Assembly: GCA_015680685.1 (NCBI GenBank) | Contig: MNCI01017909.1 | Location: forward strand, 1,040,585 to 1,104,584 | From: Gnetum montanum | Taxonomy: Eukaryota; Streptophyta; Gnetopsida; Gnetales; Gnetaceae | Direction: 5' to 3' | DNA: 64,000 nt | In this document: in pieces, positions 10,418 through 24,000 of the stretch | Layout of the letters: every line of letters starts with the position of its first letter | Numbering within the stretch: position 1 is the stretch's first letter | The notes under the pieces: generated by a model | Seen by the model: the letters and a program-made list of their open reading frames with translations, nothing else | Told to the model about the DNA's origin: nothing | Databases searched by the model: none | Position numbers and translations under genes: made by a program

Positions 10418-11236
10418 GTGAGTACTCTACTAGCTACTTGTTTCCTTTATTTTGATCTGTTCTCTTCTGCTATCTTTCTGTTATTGTGCTACAGGCCAAA
10501 ACTTTAAAACCCCAAAATAACAAGGTCTTTGAGCAATGCTGTCTATGGTTAGTGATTCATGAATAGTTTGCTAATAAGTAATCTGTAACATAGATTGAAA
10601 AATTGGATAGGATTGGCAAATCCTCAGTACTTTTTTAAGAAAATGGGATTAGAAAATCGGAATAAATTGGTGTAAGAATCAGATTAAAATCATCAATATT
10701 AGCAAAAAAGAGCACTAGTTATCCACTCATGTTAGTAGCTGCATTTCCCAATTTTTTTCATCTAAGATCTCAATTAAAGTGGTAAATTAAATATAGAAAT
10801 TTTAATTTTTTGTTGGCATTAGAATTAGTAATAAACTTAAAAAATTAATAAAAATATAATACTATTTATTATGTTAAATGTTCTATCCGATTTTGAATCG
10901 GCTTCAATATGTCGCCATTAATTGCTGAAACTATGATCTATAATTTATGAGGTCTTCAATAATGAGTTAGGTAATGCATCTATGCCTTAGCTTTTGGTGT
11001 AACGTGTAGTAGAGAAAGTGGGAAACAATCCATGAGCAACATCTGTCAATTGTTAAACACGTGCTTATTTCTGGTCAATTTGGACCAGCCATGATCCAGG
11101 CAGTGATCTAGCGGCTGTTGGTCCTTTATAAGCAATCACTGTGATTCACGGTGTCGCTTATTTACCTTGGTTTGTGAGCACAGCTAAAATATATTTTGAA
11201 CGAATATATGCATATTCATGTCTGATCGATTTGCAG

Positions 11237-11512
11237 ATTCCAAAGGAGGTTTTGGACAGGGATTCCAAAGCATGGAATCCAGGGCACATACATATATCCA
11301 ATAATAATAATGCGCTTGTGGCCCAAGCTTATCTGAAGCAGTTCTCCGATGATTTGAAATCATATCTGAGTTGTCGTGCAGAGGAAATGGTCCATGGTGG
11401 AGGTCTTTTCATTGCTCTGTTTGGCCGCCAGTCTCCAGAGCCTACCAATCAAGAAGGAATTGCAGATGCTTTACATCATATTGAAGTCATCCTCAAGGAG
11501 ATGGTAGAACAA
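11237..11512 (+). CDS. SABATH exon 3
   Basis: 92 codons after TTTGCAG. It starts IPKEVLDRDSKAWNPGHIHIS, in register with the family's HWLS-x-(I/V)P junction, and contains GGLFIALFGR, the counterpart of the GGRMVLTFLGR strand. The donor is CAA|GTATGC. Confidence 0.85.
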
Positions 11513-11847
11513 GTATGCTACATAGTCCATCGTAATTCATTCAATAATCGATTAATTTCTTGCTGATCTTTTTCATTGAAAATATGCATCTAATTATGGT
11601 ATTCCTTATATTTCTATTTGAAAAAATGGTACCTGGACTCTTAAAGTAAAGACTCTAACAGTTGATGTCTCCCTAATGGTAGTTGGAATGGGTTAGATCT
11701 AACTTTATTCATGTAAGAAATATGGATTCCAATATGTAATAAAATATCGGTAAACCTAACTTCAAATGACTATACATGAAGATATCACATGATATTACCT
11801 GAGATTTGGCAATGGTATGGCAATTCTAATGCATTTTTAATTTTCAG

Positions 11848-12210
11848 GGTTTAATTGAGAAGAGAATCTTGGACAAATTCAATGTGCCAATCTTTGCTCC
11901 AACATTGAAGGAAGTTGAGGATATTATTGATGCAGAGAAGGCTTTTGAGAAGAAGGAAGTGAAACTTTTGAAAGGATTTCCTCTTCTGAACGTAACAGAA
12001 GTGAAAAAGGGTGAGGAATTGGCTTTTGGGAGATCAGTGGAGCTCATATACAGATCTGTGTTTGAGAACTTATTACACGATTTCATTGGAAGCAAAAGGA
12101 AAGAAGACTTGTTTAGTAGGATTAACAAAAGAGCTTTCGAATTCCCACAAGAATTTCTGCAAAACAGTGTTGATGTGGTGATTACATCTCTGGTTCACAA
12201 AGAGAAATAG
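11848..12210 (+). CDS. SABATH exon 4 and natural stop
   Basis: 120 codons plus TAG after a TTTTCAG acceptor. It begins GLIEKRILDKFNVPIFAPTL, the family's (E)GLIEEEKLDSFNxPxYAP block, and ends with the C-terminal helices (RSVELIYRSVFENLL, SVDVVITSL). Confidence 0.85.
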   Translation, partial: GLIEKRILDKFNVPIFAPTLKEVEDIIDAEKAFEKKEVKLLKGFPLLNVTEVKKGEELAFGRSVELIYRSVFENLLHDFIGSKRKEDLFSRINKRAFEFPQEFLQNSVDVVITSLVHKEK

Positions 12211-12555
12211 AAGCCAATATAGAACCTAGGATTTGAAATTTGGCATAAGTAGAATCATACATGCATTAGAGTTTAACCAGTTTCTACCATTTTAATCAGG
12301 TCCTAAGATTTATCTTGGATATGTGTCTATAGAATATTTTGAGAATAAGGACACCATTTAAAATGAGAGTAAAGTGTTTACTTCTTAGTTTGTAAAATGT
12401 AGATGTGAGCCTCAGCACAATGAGCATTCACCCTCTAGCGCTCATCCTTATTTTGAGGAAATAAGTAAATAATATTCTGCTAATGCTGGTTGTTGTTGTT
12501 GTTATAAGGGCCAGGTACACTATCTTTTGTGTAAACCTTTTTCTTCTGGCTCAAG

Positions 12556-12561
12556 AATAAA
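12556..12561 (+). terminator. Candidate polyadenylation signal of the SABATH gene
   Basis: AATAAA about 345 bp beyond the stop codon, preceded by a TGT-rich stretch (12490-12540) that could serve as an upstream element. Supported by motif and position only. Confidence 0.4.
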
Positions 12562-13861
12562 ATAATTGTCTTTATTTTTCACAAAAACTTTTCCTGCATT
12601 GCACAATTTCTACAAACAAGAGGTGTTTTTCCTTCAAGGAAAAGATGTTGATGTGTAAATTTTTAGACATGCCAACACTTGTGAAAACTCGTTTTAGGAG
12701 ACTATCGCCTAGGGCGTCTCCCGTATGGGTACAAAAACTCTGAAATATTAGATTAAAGGTTAGAAATAAATAATAAATATTGCAATAATGAACAAACATA
12801 CGTTTACGAAGTCATAAAATTTATAGAGGCTACATGTACACTCATGTATGTAGGTACATGTATCTTTGAAAATTTTAACCATCTATAACAATTCGAAATT
12901 TATTATATGTAATTAAAATTTGGATATTAATATTTAAAATTGCTTGACAAAATGTGAAATAAACAAAATCTATTTATATATGTACATCATAATTATACTA
13001 AATTAATTAAAGAAGCGAAGATGGCATACAAAGAATGTATGATTATTCTGAAAATTTTGATAGCTAATTCATAATCAATGAAGCGAAGATGGCATACAAA
13101 GAATGTATGATTATTGTGAAAATTTTGATAGATAATGCATAATCAATGTAATAATTTTGAAAGAATTAGGTGATAAAATGATACAAAGTAAAACCTAGGT
13201 CATTTTTGTTGCGACCTATGGTTTGTGTTATAGTTAGGTTCCTACTTAAGGCTTATATTAAGACATATCAATGGAGAGTTACAATAAAAGACTATACTAT
13301 TTAATATAAGAAATGCTAGTTGTAAATCATGTTATATTTTGTCTAGCTTAATGGGTTGGGTTAGGCTATGTTAATAGGATAAATACACTAAAAAATTAAG
13401 GATGGATGAGTCCATTTTGAAGGGATAAAAGAGATTAAGATGTTAGGTAATAATATAAAGATGCCTTAACTACAACTCAAATTTACAATTCAGTACCTAT
13501 AAACCAATAGTCTTACCAACAAACTTATCTTCTAATTGGCAAAGCTAAATGCTTGAAGCTTGTAAGATTTATATGAAACTTGGTCCTTCATCATTAAGAT
13601 TAGTTGCAATTTAACAATATTCCAAATTTACCATACAGTTACTTTATTGATGAGCGATAAGTATGCCTAGTTCTCCACACAATCTATAATTCGTGGATGG
13701 TACTAACATTATATCAATTTTATAACATATGGTGTAGTTTTATAATTCGTGGATGGTACTAACATTGTATCAATTTTATAACATATGGTGTACTAACATT
13801 ATATCAATTTTATAACATATGGTGTAGTTTTATAACATATCGTTTGCTTCAATGTGAAGCA
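12562..13861. other. AT-rich intergenic DNA with two small tandem duplications
   Basis: No coding potential is seen. A 68-bp unit (gaagcgaagatggcatac...) is repeated at 13012-13079 and 13080-13148 with a few mismatches. At about 13685-13845 a ~55-60-bp unit (ataattcgtggatggtac and tatatcaattttataac) is present two and a half times. Confidence 0.7.
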
Positions 13862-14990
13862 TATGATCATTATGTTATCAGGCTCTTAATAGAATTAAGT
13901 AAAAATATAGAAATTAATTAATTAATCAAATCAACAAGAAACTAAATCCTAGTCTATCCTAGGGTGATGACTTTCTGTTTTCAACATACCATACACATCT
14001 TGAATTCATACACCAACTACTAGGTTAAGCAAGAAATAATGTTGTTAGGATTACCAAGCAATTATGTGTTTACACTAAAATTTAGTCATGCTCATTCCAC
14101 CATGATTTAATGTGCATGGGAAAGTAAATTATTAGGTTATTTCCCTAGAAATGAAATTGCAAGTAAAGTAATTTAAATCAGGTCAAAGTGCTGCAATGGA
14201 AGAGAATCAATCTTGACCTTTATTGTTGCTCATGAAATGTATTTAGATATATTCCACTTAAATAAAGACACCAAACAATTCATTCATGACCACACTATGG
14301 GCACTTGCTGATTGTTTCTAAACTTAAGAAATAAAATTGCAAGAGTTCAACTACCTACTACATTAATGGTTGTCATAAATGTAGTAAGTGGATGACATTT
14401 ATAGGAAAAACTACCTATTACAATATCACATATGTGACATCACATGTAGGCCCCCAATATCACAACCCTATTATTTAGTATTTATCATACCACCACAACT
14501 AACTAAAATCTTGTTCTCAAGTTAAAAAGAATTGGAACAAAGTTCTTCTCTTGTCTCTACGGCTTTTCTAGTGGTTTAGTTGGTGCTTCCCTTTAAATGA
14601 GGAAATAGTCAAGGAGCATCTTAAATTTCTTCTCATTGGTCCGTAAATCCTCCATAATCTAAGTAAGCTTAGTTAGTTCACAAGTCATTAGGACTTCCTA
14701 CATGGCAATGTCAAAAACACTTAATTAACATTCGTACAATAGGTAATGAAAGGTGTGTGCTTGATTTCTTAGTAGTTAGTCATTCTCTTTGTCAAGCTTT
14801 TAGCAACATGCCTTTGCCCTATGTATTAAACTCTAAGAACCTTCAACTCTACATTTGCATTTGTAGCTTTTCTTGAATTTGATCACAGAGTTAAAACTCA
14901 CATTCATGAAGTGTGAACATGGTGGTAACATGTGTATCCACCTTTTTTTCTAGGTTATTTATGAAACATCAAATAAGGTGACTATGTTGA
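13862..14990 (-). repeat. Old, diverged LTR and adjacent tail of a minus-strand Athila-like copy
   Basis: The block near 14030-14080 (ggattaccaagcaattatg) and the following primer-like spacing match the LTR body at 1-707 and 17125-17925. The LTR appears to end near 14487 (TTATCA), followed by a pyrimidine tract and aaaatcttgttctcaagtt, the counterpart of the polypurine-tract flank at 39512-39550. Sequence to about 14990 resembles the post-pol tail weakly. Borders are approximate. Confidence 0.5.
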
Positions 14991-15078
14991 TGCAACCCTA
15001 TCAATGCATCCTTATTGACACATCTCTAGATGCATTAGAGTATATGTGTTGATGTTAATCTAGTCATTACCTATATAA

Positions 15079-16980
15079 TTGTGCACTCCTGTTGCATTTA
15101 TGGCACTATTTTATCATGGGAAAAATACCATAACAAGTTGCATGCTCCTAGATATTTTACAACTTACATATGATGTAGTAGAGAAAATTGAGAATTTAGC
15201 TTCTAGAAAAGTTGTAGATGTAGAAGAATTGTACGCTAATAAATTAAAATATGGAGGAGATGTAGTCTAGGGAGAGACTTGGAAAATGTTTGATGGAGTA
15301 CTTCAAAATGGTTTAACTAGATAGTAGATGATTAGTAGAGCTATTATGCTTTTTAAAAAATAACAAATTGATCATAATCAGTAACTTGTTTGCAAAATTG
15401 TTAAGTACCATTTTAGGGGAAAAAAACGGGATTGTGGACAGAATAAATAATTTATGTGTTATATCATAAGTAGAATCTAGAAAAAAACAATATACACTAG
15501 ATCATTGAGTTACTCTCAAATATTACATTGAACAAGCAAAGGGAAAACAAGGTAAAACATTTATTTTCTTTGTAGATTTTACCAAAGCATTTGACACTGT
15601 TGTGAAAGAACAATTATGGAGTAGACTTATGAAACTTAAAGTTGATTTTAGTTTACTCAAGTCCATCTGAAATCTATATAGAAAAATAATTTTTAAATTA
15701 AAAGAAAAAAAAAGCTATACAATTTTGTCAATTTTACAATAACATAGGAGTAAAGCAATATTGGACTCTTTCACCAACTTTGTTTGGCATTTTTATTGAT
15801 GAACTAGAATAGTGATTAAAGAGGTATCTACATACCATGGTATTAGAGTAGAACAATCCTGGATATGACGTTTAATCTTTGTAGATGATGTAGTACTAAT
15901 AAAAATTTGGTTAAAATAAATTTTGTAGATGTACAAAAAAGAATGTAAATGTTGAAAAATAAAAGCAACAATTTGTAGAAGTAATAAAAGAGATTACACT
16001 TTCCAAATAAATAATAAAAGAGTTGAGATTATGGATAACTACATATATTTAAGAGTAAAATGTTCTCGAAATTATAAGTGGAAGTATTGTATATCATAAT
16101 AAGTTGCAACTGGATGAAAAGCCTTTTATACAATGAAGAAAAAATGGAGTAACTGCGATATTTAGACTTAGATAATTCAAAAATATCTTTTTCAAACAAA
16201 TTTTCAAACTACAATGCTTTACAAATGCATGGTGTGGGGCTTAGGTTTTGATTAAGAATCATAGAAAAAATTTGAAAACCTTCGAAAACATTTCTTATTG
16301 GATGAATTCGAGGAAAATACTCAAGTCCCATATGCAATACTTTTATTAGAAGCTAATTTATTGCCATTGGAAGCTAAAGTAATATATTAGTTCTTAACAT
16401 TATACTTGAGAAATAAAAAGAGTAAGAAGATTTCAAAACAAATCATTTGAAAATTTCAACAATAGGGATGGTTTTATGAAGGACAATTATGCTTGCAAAA
16501 AAGGGGTATTGATAATATTAATGGAATACTAAATTTAGGGCATGCTTGAAACCTTGTTAAAGAGAGTTTTAGAAAGATGGCAAAATGATGTACAGATAGA
16601 AAAAAAAACACTTTCATTTCATTAGCAAAATAGTAGAGGTAGCAACATGGTGAAATGGAATATCTACATGTAAAAATTTTAGTATCTATGAGAGCACTAT
16701 TTAGTAGCGTTAAAATGGGATCACACCATTTTAAATTGAAAGAGGAAGACAGAAAAATGACTTACATGAAGATAGAATATGTCGATTGTGTTTATTTCAA
16801 GTGGTAGAAGCTAAGCAACATATATTGTTGGAATGTTGTAGAATAGATTTCCTTAGAAGAAAATGATAACTCTGAAGTCAATGTTTGTATGAGCTATTTA
16901 AGCTAACAGTGTTAGATCTAGGGAATTATATAAAAGGCATGTTCAAGTTACATAAATATTGGATACATCTATTATGCTAA
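15079..16980 (+). pseudogene. LINE-like non-LTR reverse transcriptase remnant
   Basis: The RT is recognisable from FFVDFTKAFDTVV (about 15567-15605) and FVDDVVLI (about 15877-15900), the counterparts of the catalytic A and C motifs of non-LTR RTs. Between them a degraded counterpart of QGCPLSPTLFG reads SFTNFVWHFY. Stops and frameshifts are everywhere. No poly-A tail or target duplication was found, so the limits are estimates. Confidence 0.65.
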
Positions 16981-17124
16981 GGATTTATTATTGTTGATGT
17001 ATTTTGAACAAGCTCATTTGTGTGAAAGATCCTTTAGGTCTACATAGATGTGATGAAACATTAGTATCAGTATCAATATAGTAAGAATTTGGAGCAAATA
17101 TTACTTGAGATAGCTAAAGACATT

Positions 17125-17925
17125 TGATGAGCAACAAGGTACCCATTGTCCAACCATACAAATCACAAAGCATTAATGTGTGATCTGTTCGAATTCCATG
17201 GCCTCTATAGTTTCTAGTGCACTAGTTCTCTAGGAAGTAAACTTTACGTTACGGACATTCGTTGTCTTCCCAACTACACTTGTGAAGCTCAAGCGTATGG
17301 TTTTAAGTGTAATTGAGGCACATGATTTTTGTCATTTTATGTTTTATGTTTCTTGGTACTTAAAGTAAGGAGATGAAGTGGTTTAATAACTAATCTAATT
17401 TAACTACATAACTAGCCTCTAACTAGTCCTAATATAAACATCCTGTTCCACTTTCCATACATGTCCTAAACCCACATATCCACTAGTGGGTCAGCAAGCG
17501 ATACACTACTAGGTGCACCAAGCAACAATACTGTTGGGCTAACCAAGCGAATACGTATTTATGCTCGAAGTTTTCGTACTCGTGTGTTTAATCTATTTAG
17601 CTTAAACAATTAACTAATCATTTGAAGTCTAATTTAGACTTATTTAACTTAATTAATTACATATTTAATGAAAATGATGAATGCATAAATAAATCATTAA
17701 TCTATTCTAAGTGCTACAAGGTTTGATCAAAAGGCTCATCTTTGTTGCTGTACACACTGGTGTGGTTTAGGTACAACAATGCTCAAATAAAGATCTATAC
17801 ACTTTTTGACTCCTACTGTGGGCACCAAAAGAAATATTCTAACTTTCAAATGGACAAATTGCAAGAGCTCTGCTACTACTATGACTTCTATCTCATATTT
17901 GTAGTTTTTATCATAATCGTTTTTA
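17125..17925 (-). repeat. Truncated Athila-like LTR
   Basis: It starts TGATGAGCAACAAGGTACCC and follows the LTR body of 38617-39511 and 1-540 closely, including the block before the actttcaaatggacaaa motif near 17845. It stops matching near 17925, so the U3/TATA end is missing. Orientation is inferred from the matching ends of the minus-strand elements. Confidence 0.75.
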
Positions 17926-17939
17926 GGAGAAGATGATAA

Positions 17940-18600
17940 TTATCATCAAAAATTTTGTCAACTTATTTTGCATTTTTCCTAGAAAAAGTTATAGATGACA
18001 ATAATAGATTAGTATGTGGAAAAACCATAGATTCAGATGGTTTATATACTAAATTAATTATATAGGTAGGGATACTATTCGTAAAGAAATTTGGAAAAAA
18101 TTAAATACTATTATTGATAATGGCCTTGCTGAAATGTAATAAAAATAATCTAAATAACTATTATATAAGAGTTATAAGTAGTATTTTTAGTAAGCTCTTA
18201 TGTACTAATCTTGAGAAAAGAATAAGTAATTGGGCATAAACAAACAATGTACAAGCAATCTATCAAGTAAATTTTAGATAAAATTATTCTACTATTGATT
18301 ATATTGTCATTCGTAGACTATGCATCAAACTTGTAAGGAAGCCTAATAAAAATTATTTATTGATTTTCTACAATTTACAAAATCTTACAATTCAATGAGT
18401 TGGGAAAATTTATGCTTACAACTTAATCAAATAAGCCTTCATGAAAAATTATAGCAATGATTCAAAAGTTACATGAAGAAATTATCATTGAGAATAAAGA
18501 TAGTAAATGAGAAAATAATTTTAAATTTTGGAATAAAATTGATATGGAGCAAGATTGTTCTTTATCCTTTACTTTAAATTTGTGTTATAAAAGTTAAATA
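17940..18600 (+). pseudogene. LINE-like RT fragment
   Basis: Translation near 18350-18500 gives KSYNSMSWENLCLQLNQI, then KLSLRIKIVNEK, matching the region around RT motif A of non-LTR elements (compare FTKAYDSM at 36.08 kb). It is heavily interrupted. It may be a separate insertion from the copy at 15-17 kb. Confidence 0.45.
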
Positions 18601-18899
18601 TCTATAAATGCTTGGTATAACTAGAAAAGGTGATATAGACTTTTTGTTACAATACTATTTTTTATTTTAAATGTTTACCTGAGGATAATTGAAAAAAAGT
18701 AAAGCTCCTTGTAAAATATATTTTGACCCACATAACTAGAACTATTTATTCCCCTTCCACTTTCTAACCTCAAATGATGTGAATTGCAACTAAGCTTATT
18801 GATGAAAATGAAAGACAACTTGAGAGTATAGATGATTAATAGTGAACTTCTGAGTTGAACTGTTTACCTCTTATGCATTCTTAATAAAATTGTGAATGT

Positions 18900-19560
18900 G
18901 CTTTAAATCACTTTATATCTTTTCTAATGAAATATCCCAAGTCTTGAACTATTGTATCCCTTCAAAATACTATTGTATACACTCCAACAAAACAATGGAA
19001 TAGGGTATTTGTACCTTCCCTTTACTTTATAAAATAAGGATATTTTTGTACTCTTTCAAAGGCTTTTCAAGTTTTAGCACTAAAACACGGATCCCAAAAT
19101 ACACATTCATATCAAACAAATGGATAAAATTCCTTTTCTGACCTTCAAACCCTTAAACTCCTAATGCCTAACATTTATTTTTAATTGCATAGAGTGCTTG
19201 TATTTTTTCTATCATTTTTTCCTTAATGTATTTATTTAATCTGTAATTATTTAAATATTGAAAATCCATGTATCTAAAAGAGTTCATGATTTGTATATTC
19301 TAATCACCAAATTTAGAATTATACTACATGTTTCTTGTGCTTTGTATCATCATTTTAGTTTTTTCTACATTGATTTACAACATATTAGACATACCTTTCT
19401 CACAAGTAGATGTCAAAGCAACATCATCTACATCAAGAAGTACATTCACTATTTGAGAACCTATTTTTACAACATGTATATGTTGTCCATCAAATACTAT
19501 TTGAGATTAAAGAGAATTAGACCTAGTATAGAGCAAATTATGTTTAATCATTTATTATAT
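18900..19560 (-). pseudogene. LINE-like RT fragment, minus strand
   Basis: On the minus strand 19422-19440 reads LLDVDDVALTS, a non-LTR RT catalytic motif. It is followed by NVEKTKMMI and later YRLNKYIKEKMI, IQALYAIKNKC, typical of the thumb region of the same element type (compare CIKEKIVGDFKALYAFKNKC at 36.6 kb). Decayed. Confidence 0.55.
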
Positions 19561-20259
19561 CCACCTCATGTTGTTGTTTATGGATCTTGAAAGTCTCTCA
19601 TGAATGGCACAAACATAAATACAAATAAATTAAAAATTTTTCCCATGAAGTTGCTCATTGTGTATGAAATTAAGTTGTAGCATTTTGACTTTATGAAAAA
19701 TTTTACACATGAAAATCGTTTAACAAAGGATATCTTGGAGAATTCTTTGAATTGAGCCTGAAAATCTTTTCATTCTTCTTAGCTTTCAACTATGAGAAAA
19801 AAATTGTAGTTTAATGAATAACATTTCTTGGAGTTGAAATTGTAGCATTTTTTAATTACATGAGTAGTAATTCCTAAATGAGAAAAAAATTACAACCTTT
19901 GTTGGATTTTATCCATGTTAAACACTTGAACTTTAATCATTCTTTAAATCTTCTCCACTTACATTTTTGGAAATTTATCTTTAGGAAACATTTAAAGTTT
20001 ATTAAAAGAAATTTCTTTTAACCTTATCCACTTTCAAATTTATTTACTAAATAGGAGATTCTATCCTCCTCAAGATTCATAAAACAACCATTTTTTTTAA
20101 CTTCATTTTATTATTATGAGAAAGATATACATATGGTAGACCCAAAAAAATCAGAAAATTTATTAATAAACAATAGTAATACATCCAAAGTAGTAATAGG
20201 ATGGTTCATGATCAAAAACTTAGATACAAAATGTATTACATCATAGTTTCAAAGCATAG

Positions 20260-23200
20260 AAAATAGGACTAAGATAGAAAGAAAAGGTTCAATAGTTTTT
20301 GAGGATGCCAAAATTGATTTTCACCCTTATAGCCAATCTCGAAAATCTTCCCCTCTAGCGTAGGAGAAGGATCAAGCCATGCCATGCCCTCTGTTAGTAG
20401 TGCTCTTTCAAGTTTTCGCTTCCAACAAAAGGTTTCTTGTTAAATCAGAATAAACCAAAAAATCATCTAGATCACAAATGGTAAAAAATAAGACATCATC
20501 TAAAAGAAATCGAAGAATACCATAGGGAACATCCTTCTATGCATATAAGGAAGAAAAGAAAGAATTAATATCCCTAGGATACTTTAATATCCCTAGGATA
20601 CTTCCCTTTCTTATTATGAACTTGAAATAAAAAGTTCATTTAAACATTTAACTGTAGCTCAAATTAAAGTTGTGCTTAGTAGAATGTCTCTTATAGATCA
20701 CATCATATTTGTGCTTCCAATTGCAAAAAAGGACATCAAGCCAAAGAATATTCCAAAAACATAAGGAGTTCTAGTATTACTTGTCCCTACATGAATGGTA
20801 TAAGTAGAAGAATTCTAAAATGTTTAAAATCTAGGAACTAAAAAACACCATTGACAAACTTGTTGAGCAAAAAAGCAATAAAAAAACATGTTTAATAGAA
20901 TCTTCATGAAAGTAAAATGGACAAACTAGATTATCAAAACCAAAAATTTGTAATCATCACCCAGTAGGAAGGCCTTGATATAACAGAGACCAAGCAAAGA
21001 ACTGTACTTTCAGCCAAACCCCAAGTTTTTACAAATTTTTAAACCTTTGTATGTAATCTTTCTTAATATCTTGAGTGTTTCATCTATGATTAGGGATTTT
21101 AAAAAGAGCTTTCTCTCTATCAAACCATTGATGAACTTTTGGCAGAGAAAAATGAATCACCTTAACATTATCAAGTCAAACCCAATTATCCCAAAAATAA
21201 GATGAGGGTTGAGAAGAAGATCTGAAAAAAACAACCAAACACCTATCATGAAGAGTTTGAAAAGAGGCCTTATTTGTTTTATTTAAATTGAATTTAGCTT
21301 CATATGATTTATGTTATAGTGACATAAGAGGAGTTGTATTAGAGAAAAAAATTACAATACGAAGAATATCTTTATGATTGAATTTAATTCATTTCAAGTG
21401 AGAACCAAAAGCAGCTAATTACCAATACTTCCACAACATGGTGTCCACCAAACAAACATGCATTTAATAGAATTCCATGAACGTTGGGAAGGGTGCCACT
21501 ACAAATAAGAACTAATTTGCTTCCAAGCTGAATATATGTGTTGAAGTACAATTGATTCTTTAATTTAAATTTTAGTAGAAGTGACAACCTAATTTTCCTA
21601 TCAAGTATTAAACCAAATTATTGACATAGTTGGACAAATAAATTTAATTCAATGTTTAATAAGCAATTTCCAATTTTTATCACCTTGCAAAGCTCTTAAA
21701 ATCCATTTGGCAGTAAGTAATATACCTTGACGATAGGCTAAAGGAGAACTGAAACCACCAACCATTTTGTGAAGAGTAGAAAATTCCCAATTAACTCGAG
21801 GAAAGTAGTGTTGATAATTTTTGTTTCCTTCCAAAAAAGATCTAATAAGCTACTCTAACTACTCATATGATTTTTTAGAAGGAGCCATAAAGGAAGAGTA
21901 ACAAGCATGAGTAGACTACAAAATTCCAGAAGCAACAAAAAATATTCTTACCAAAGATAACAATTTGCCAACCTACTTACTAATTTTTTGACAAACTTTA
22001 TGAAGAACTTCATCCTAGAAATGACTTGCAAAAGCTAAGGGACAAAAAGGAAAGTTCAGTAGAGTTATAAACTCAAATGGATGAACCCAGCTTCAAGGAA
22101 AATTAGAAAGCTCTAAAGGAATATTGCAGAGCCTAGATCTCATAGCATGAGTTTTGTTCCAATTAATAGAAGAACCACAGATACAATGAAGGATAGTGTT
22201 TACATTATCTTTGGTTGCTTGTAGAAGAAGAAAGTTGTCTATGCAAAATGACTATTACTAATTTACCGTCGAATAGTCAAAAGAGATAAACCTTTGATCT
22301 TGTCTTGAAAAATATTATGTTGTAAAATATACCCAAAAGCTTCAACAACAAGAATAAAAAGACAAGAAGCAAGAGGATAGCTTTGCCTAACTAATCTTTC
22401 AAGGGTAATATTAGAAAAGCAACCCGTGTTAACGCATATCCTGGCACTAGCAAAGGAAAATAATATTCTAACATGAGATAAAAGAAGAATCTAAGCCTAA
22501 TTTTTGTAACATAGTAAAAATAAAAGGCCATTCAATCTTGTCATAAGCTTTACACATAATCTAATTTTAGAAGGACAATATCTTGATTAGTATCCATGGC
22601 CAATTCTTTGCCTCTACAGCTACGAAAACATTATTGAAAATAAGTCTACTTAGAATAAAACCTATTTGCTCTTCTTTGACTAATTGAGGAAAATACCTTC
22701 AAACTTTTAAAGCTAGAGCCTTAAAAATAATCTTATAGCTAATATTCATCAAAGTGATAGGTTGTCAATTAGTAATCTCAAATTTATTAATTGACTTTGG
22801 AATGAGTTTGATCAAACCTTGATTAATCATTTAACCAAGAGGAATTTTAGATAGAATTTCTTGATAAATGTTGAAAAATCAACAACAATATCATCCCAAA
22901 ATTCTTTATAAAACTCATAAGGTATACCCTCAGGACTAGGATATTTGTCATTAACTATAAAGAAAAGAGCTTCTTTAAAATCCTACATAGTTAACATGTC
23001 ATCCTTTGAAGAATCTAGAGCATCTTTATCAATACCTTGTAAAGTAAACACATTTGAATAATGAGTAAATAAAGCATCTCAAATATCTATAGAAGTAGAA
23101 AGAATCTCATCGTGAACATGAATCTCATTAATTTGATAACTCATTTTAGGACATTTTAAAATCTTGAAGAATTCTTTTGAAGCTCTATCCCTTGTTTTCA

Positions 23201-24000
23201 ACCAAGATAATCAACACTTAAGTAGGTCACTCTACCTCTTGTGATTTTCAAAAAAAATTTGTTGCTGTTATAGACTCACAAGCTGTTGTTCAACATTTTC
23301 ATCATGAGGGGTATGAGACAAATATTCTATCAATTGATGAATTTTTTCTTTTGCCTATTTTCAAGAGTAATAACTTGAAACTTTTTAGCTAAGCATTTAC
23401 CAAAGTATCTTAAAAATCTCATAATGTGAAGAATAACATTTTTCCACCATTCAATAAAACCATTAGAATTTACTAGTCTTGGACCTAAGTTCCAAGTATG
23501 CCAAAAGGACCTCTAAAATTTTTTGTTAGATAGAAAAGCAATATTAGCAATAAAGATCTTAGAGGGAAGATTCACATAGCATGTTCTTTGAATTGAGAGC
23601 TTGATGGGCATATGATTTGAAATAGTTCACTTTGGATGTGCTTGAACAAATAAACGGTGCCAAGACTCGAAGTATGAATTAGTAAAAGCAAAGAGATAAG
23701 CTCTATCTAATATGTAAATAATTTTTAGTAAGCCAAATCTATAGTTGGACTAAGTAAACTAGTTTGGATCTCTATGATTTCCACTAACATTAGGATTTGA
23801 AAATGCAAACCTATTACTAAGGGAACACCAAGCTCTCCATTCATTTTATTGAAAAGTAAAAGGTATCCCTCCTATTTTGTTTGAGAAATTTTCTAACGAT
23901 TTGGAATGAGTTGGCCAATCCAATTAATTATTCCTACCTAAAGCCTTATTTCATCCAACACAAGTTTCTATACAAGTAAAAACCAATAAGCTGATGTCAA
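20260..24000 (-). pseudogene. Degenerate L1-like LINE (endonuclease, RT, RVT zinc-binding region)
   Basis: Reading on the minus strand from about 24.0 kb: an endonuclease remnant (near 23.6 kb SNHMPIKLSIQ, a mutated SDH-P motif), then a long RT with VAPYLFVL-type surroundings lost but readable blocks near 22.5-22.1 kb. From 21834 to 21649 it reads FSSPLAYRQGILLTAKWIL, the segment between RT and the zinc-binding domain of plant L1 elements. Near 21.0 kb it reads FFAWSLLYQGLPTG with CPFYFHE, the zf-RVT domain. The RT catalytic FADD appears as VILH near 22.24 kb, so the enzyme is dead. Order and spacing support one element of about 3.7 kb. Confidence 0.65.

Larger units (their letters stand above)
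9285..12210 (+). pseudogene. SABATH carboxyl methyltransferase, four exons, one nonsense codon
   Basis: Exons 9285-9410, 9971-10417, 11237-11512 and 11848-12210 join in phase 0 with GT-AG introns, giving 403 codons; the family is about 360-390. SABATH enzymes transfer a methyl group from S-adenosylmethionine to carboxyl groups (salicylate, jasmonate, gibberellins, IAA) or to ring nitrogens, in the cytosol. Visible family blocks are the N-terminal MNGGPDESCYATNS, the SAM-binding ADTGCATGSNT, DLPCNEFNTL, LFPRRSIHFFHSS with LHWLS, and GLIEKRILDKFNVPIFAP. An in-frame TGA at 10352-10354 replaces the residue just before LFPRRS; CGA to TGA is the simplest change. Everything downstream is still open, so the break is recent, allelic or a sequence error. 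Substrate cannot be told. No intact neighbouring copy is present. Confidence 0.88.

Noticed and set aside
12488-12505. Short TGT repeat downstream of the SABATH gene as a functional element
   Set aside because: Only a few units; it may be part of the 3' end signals but nothing more can be supported.
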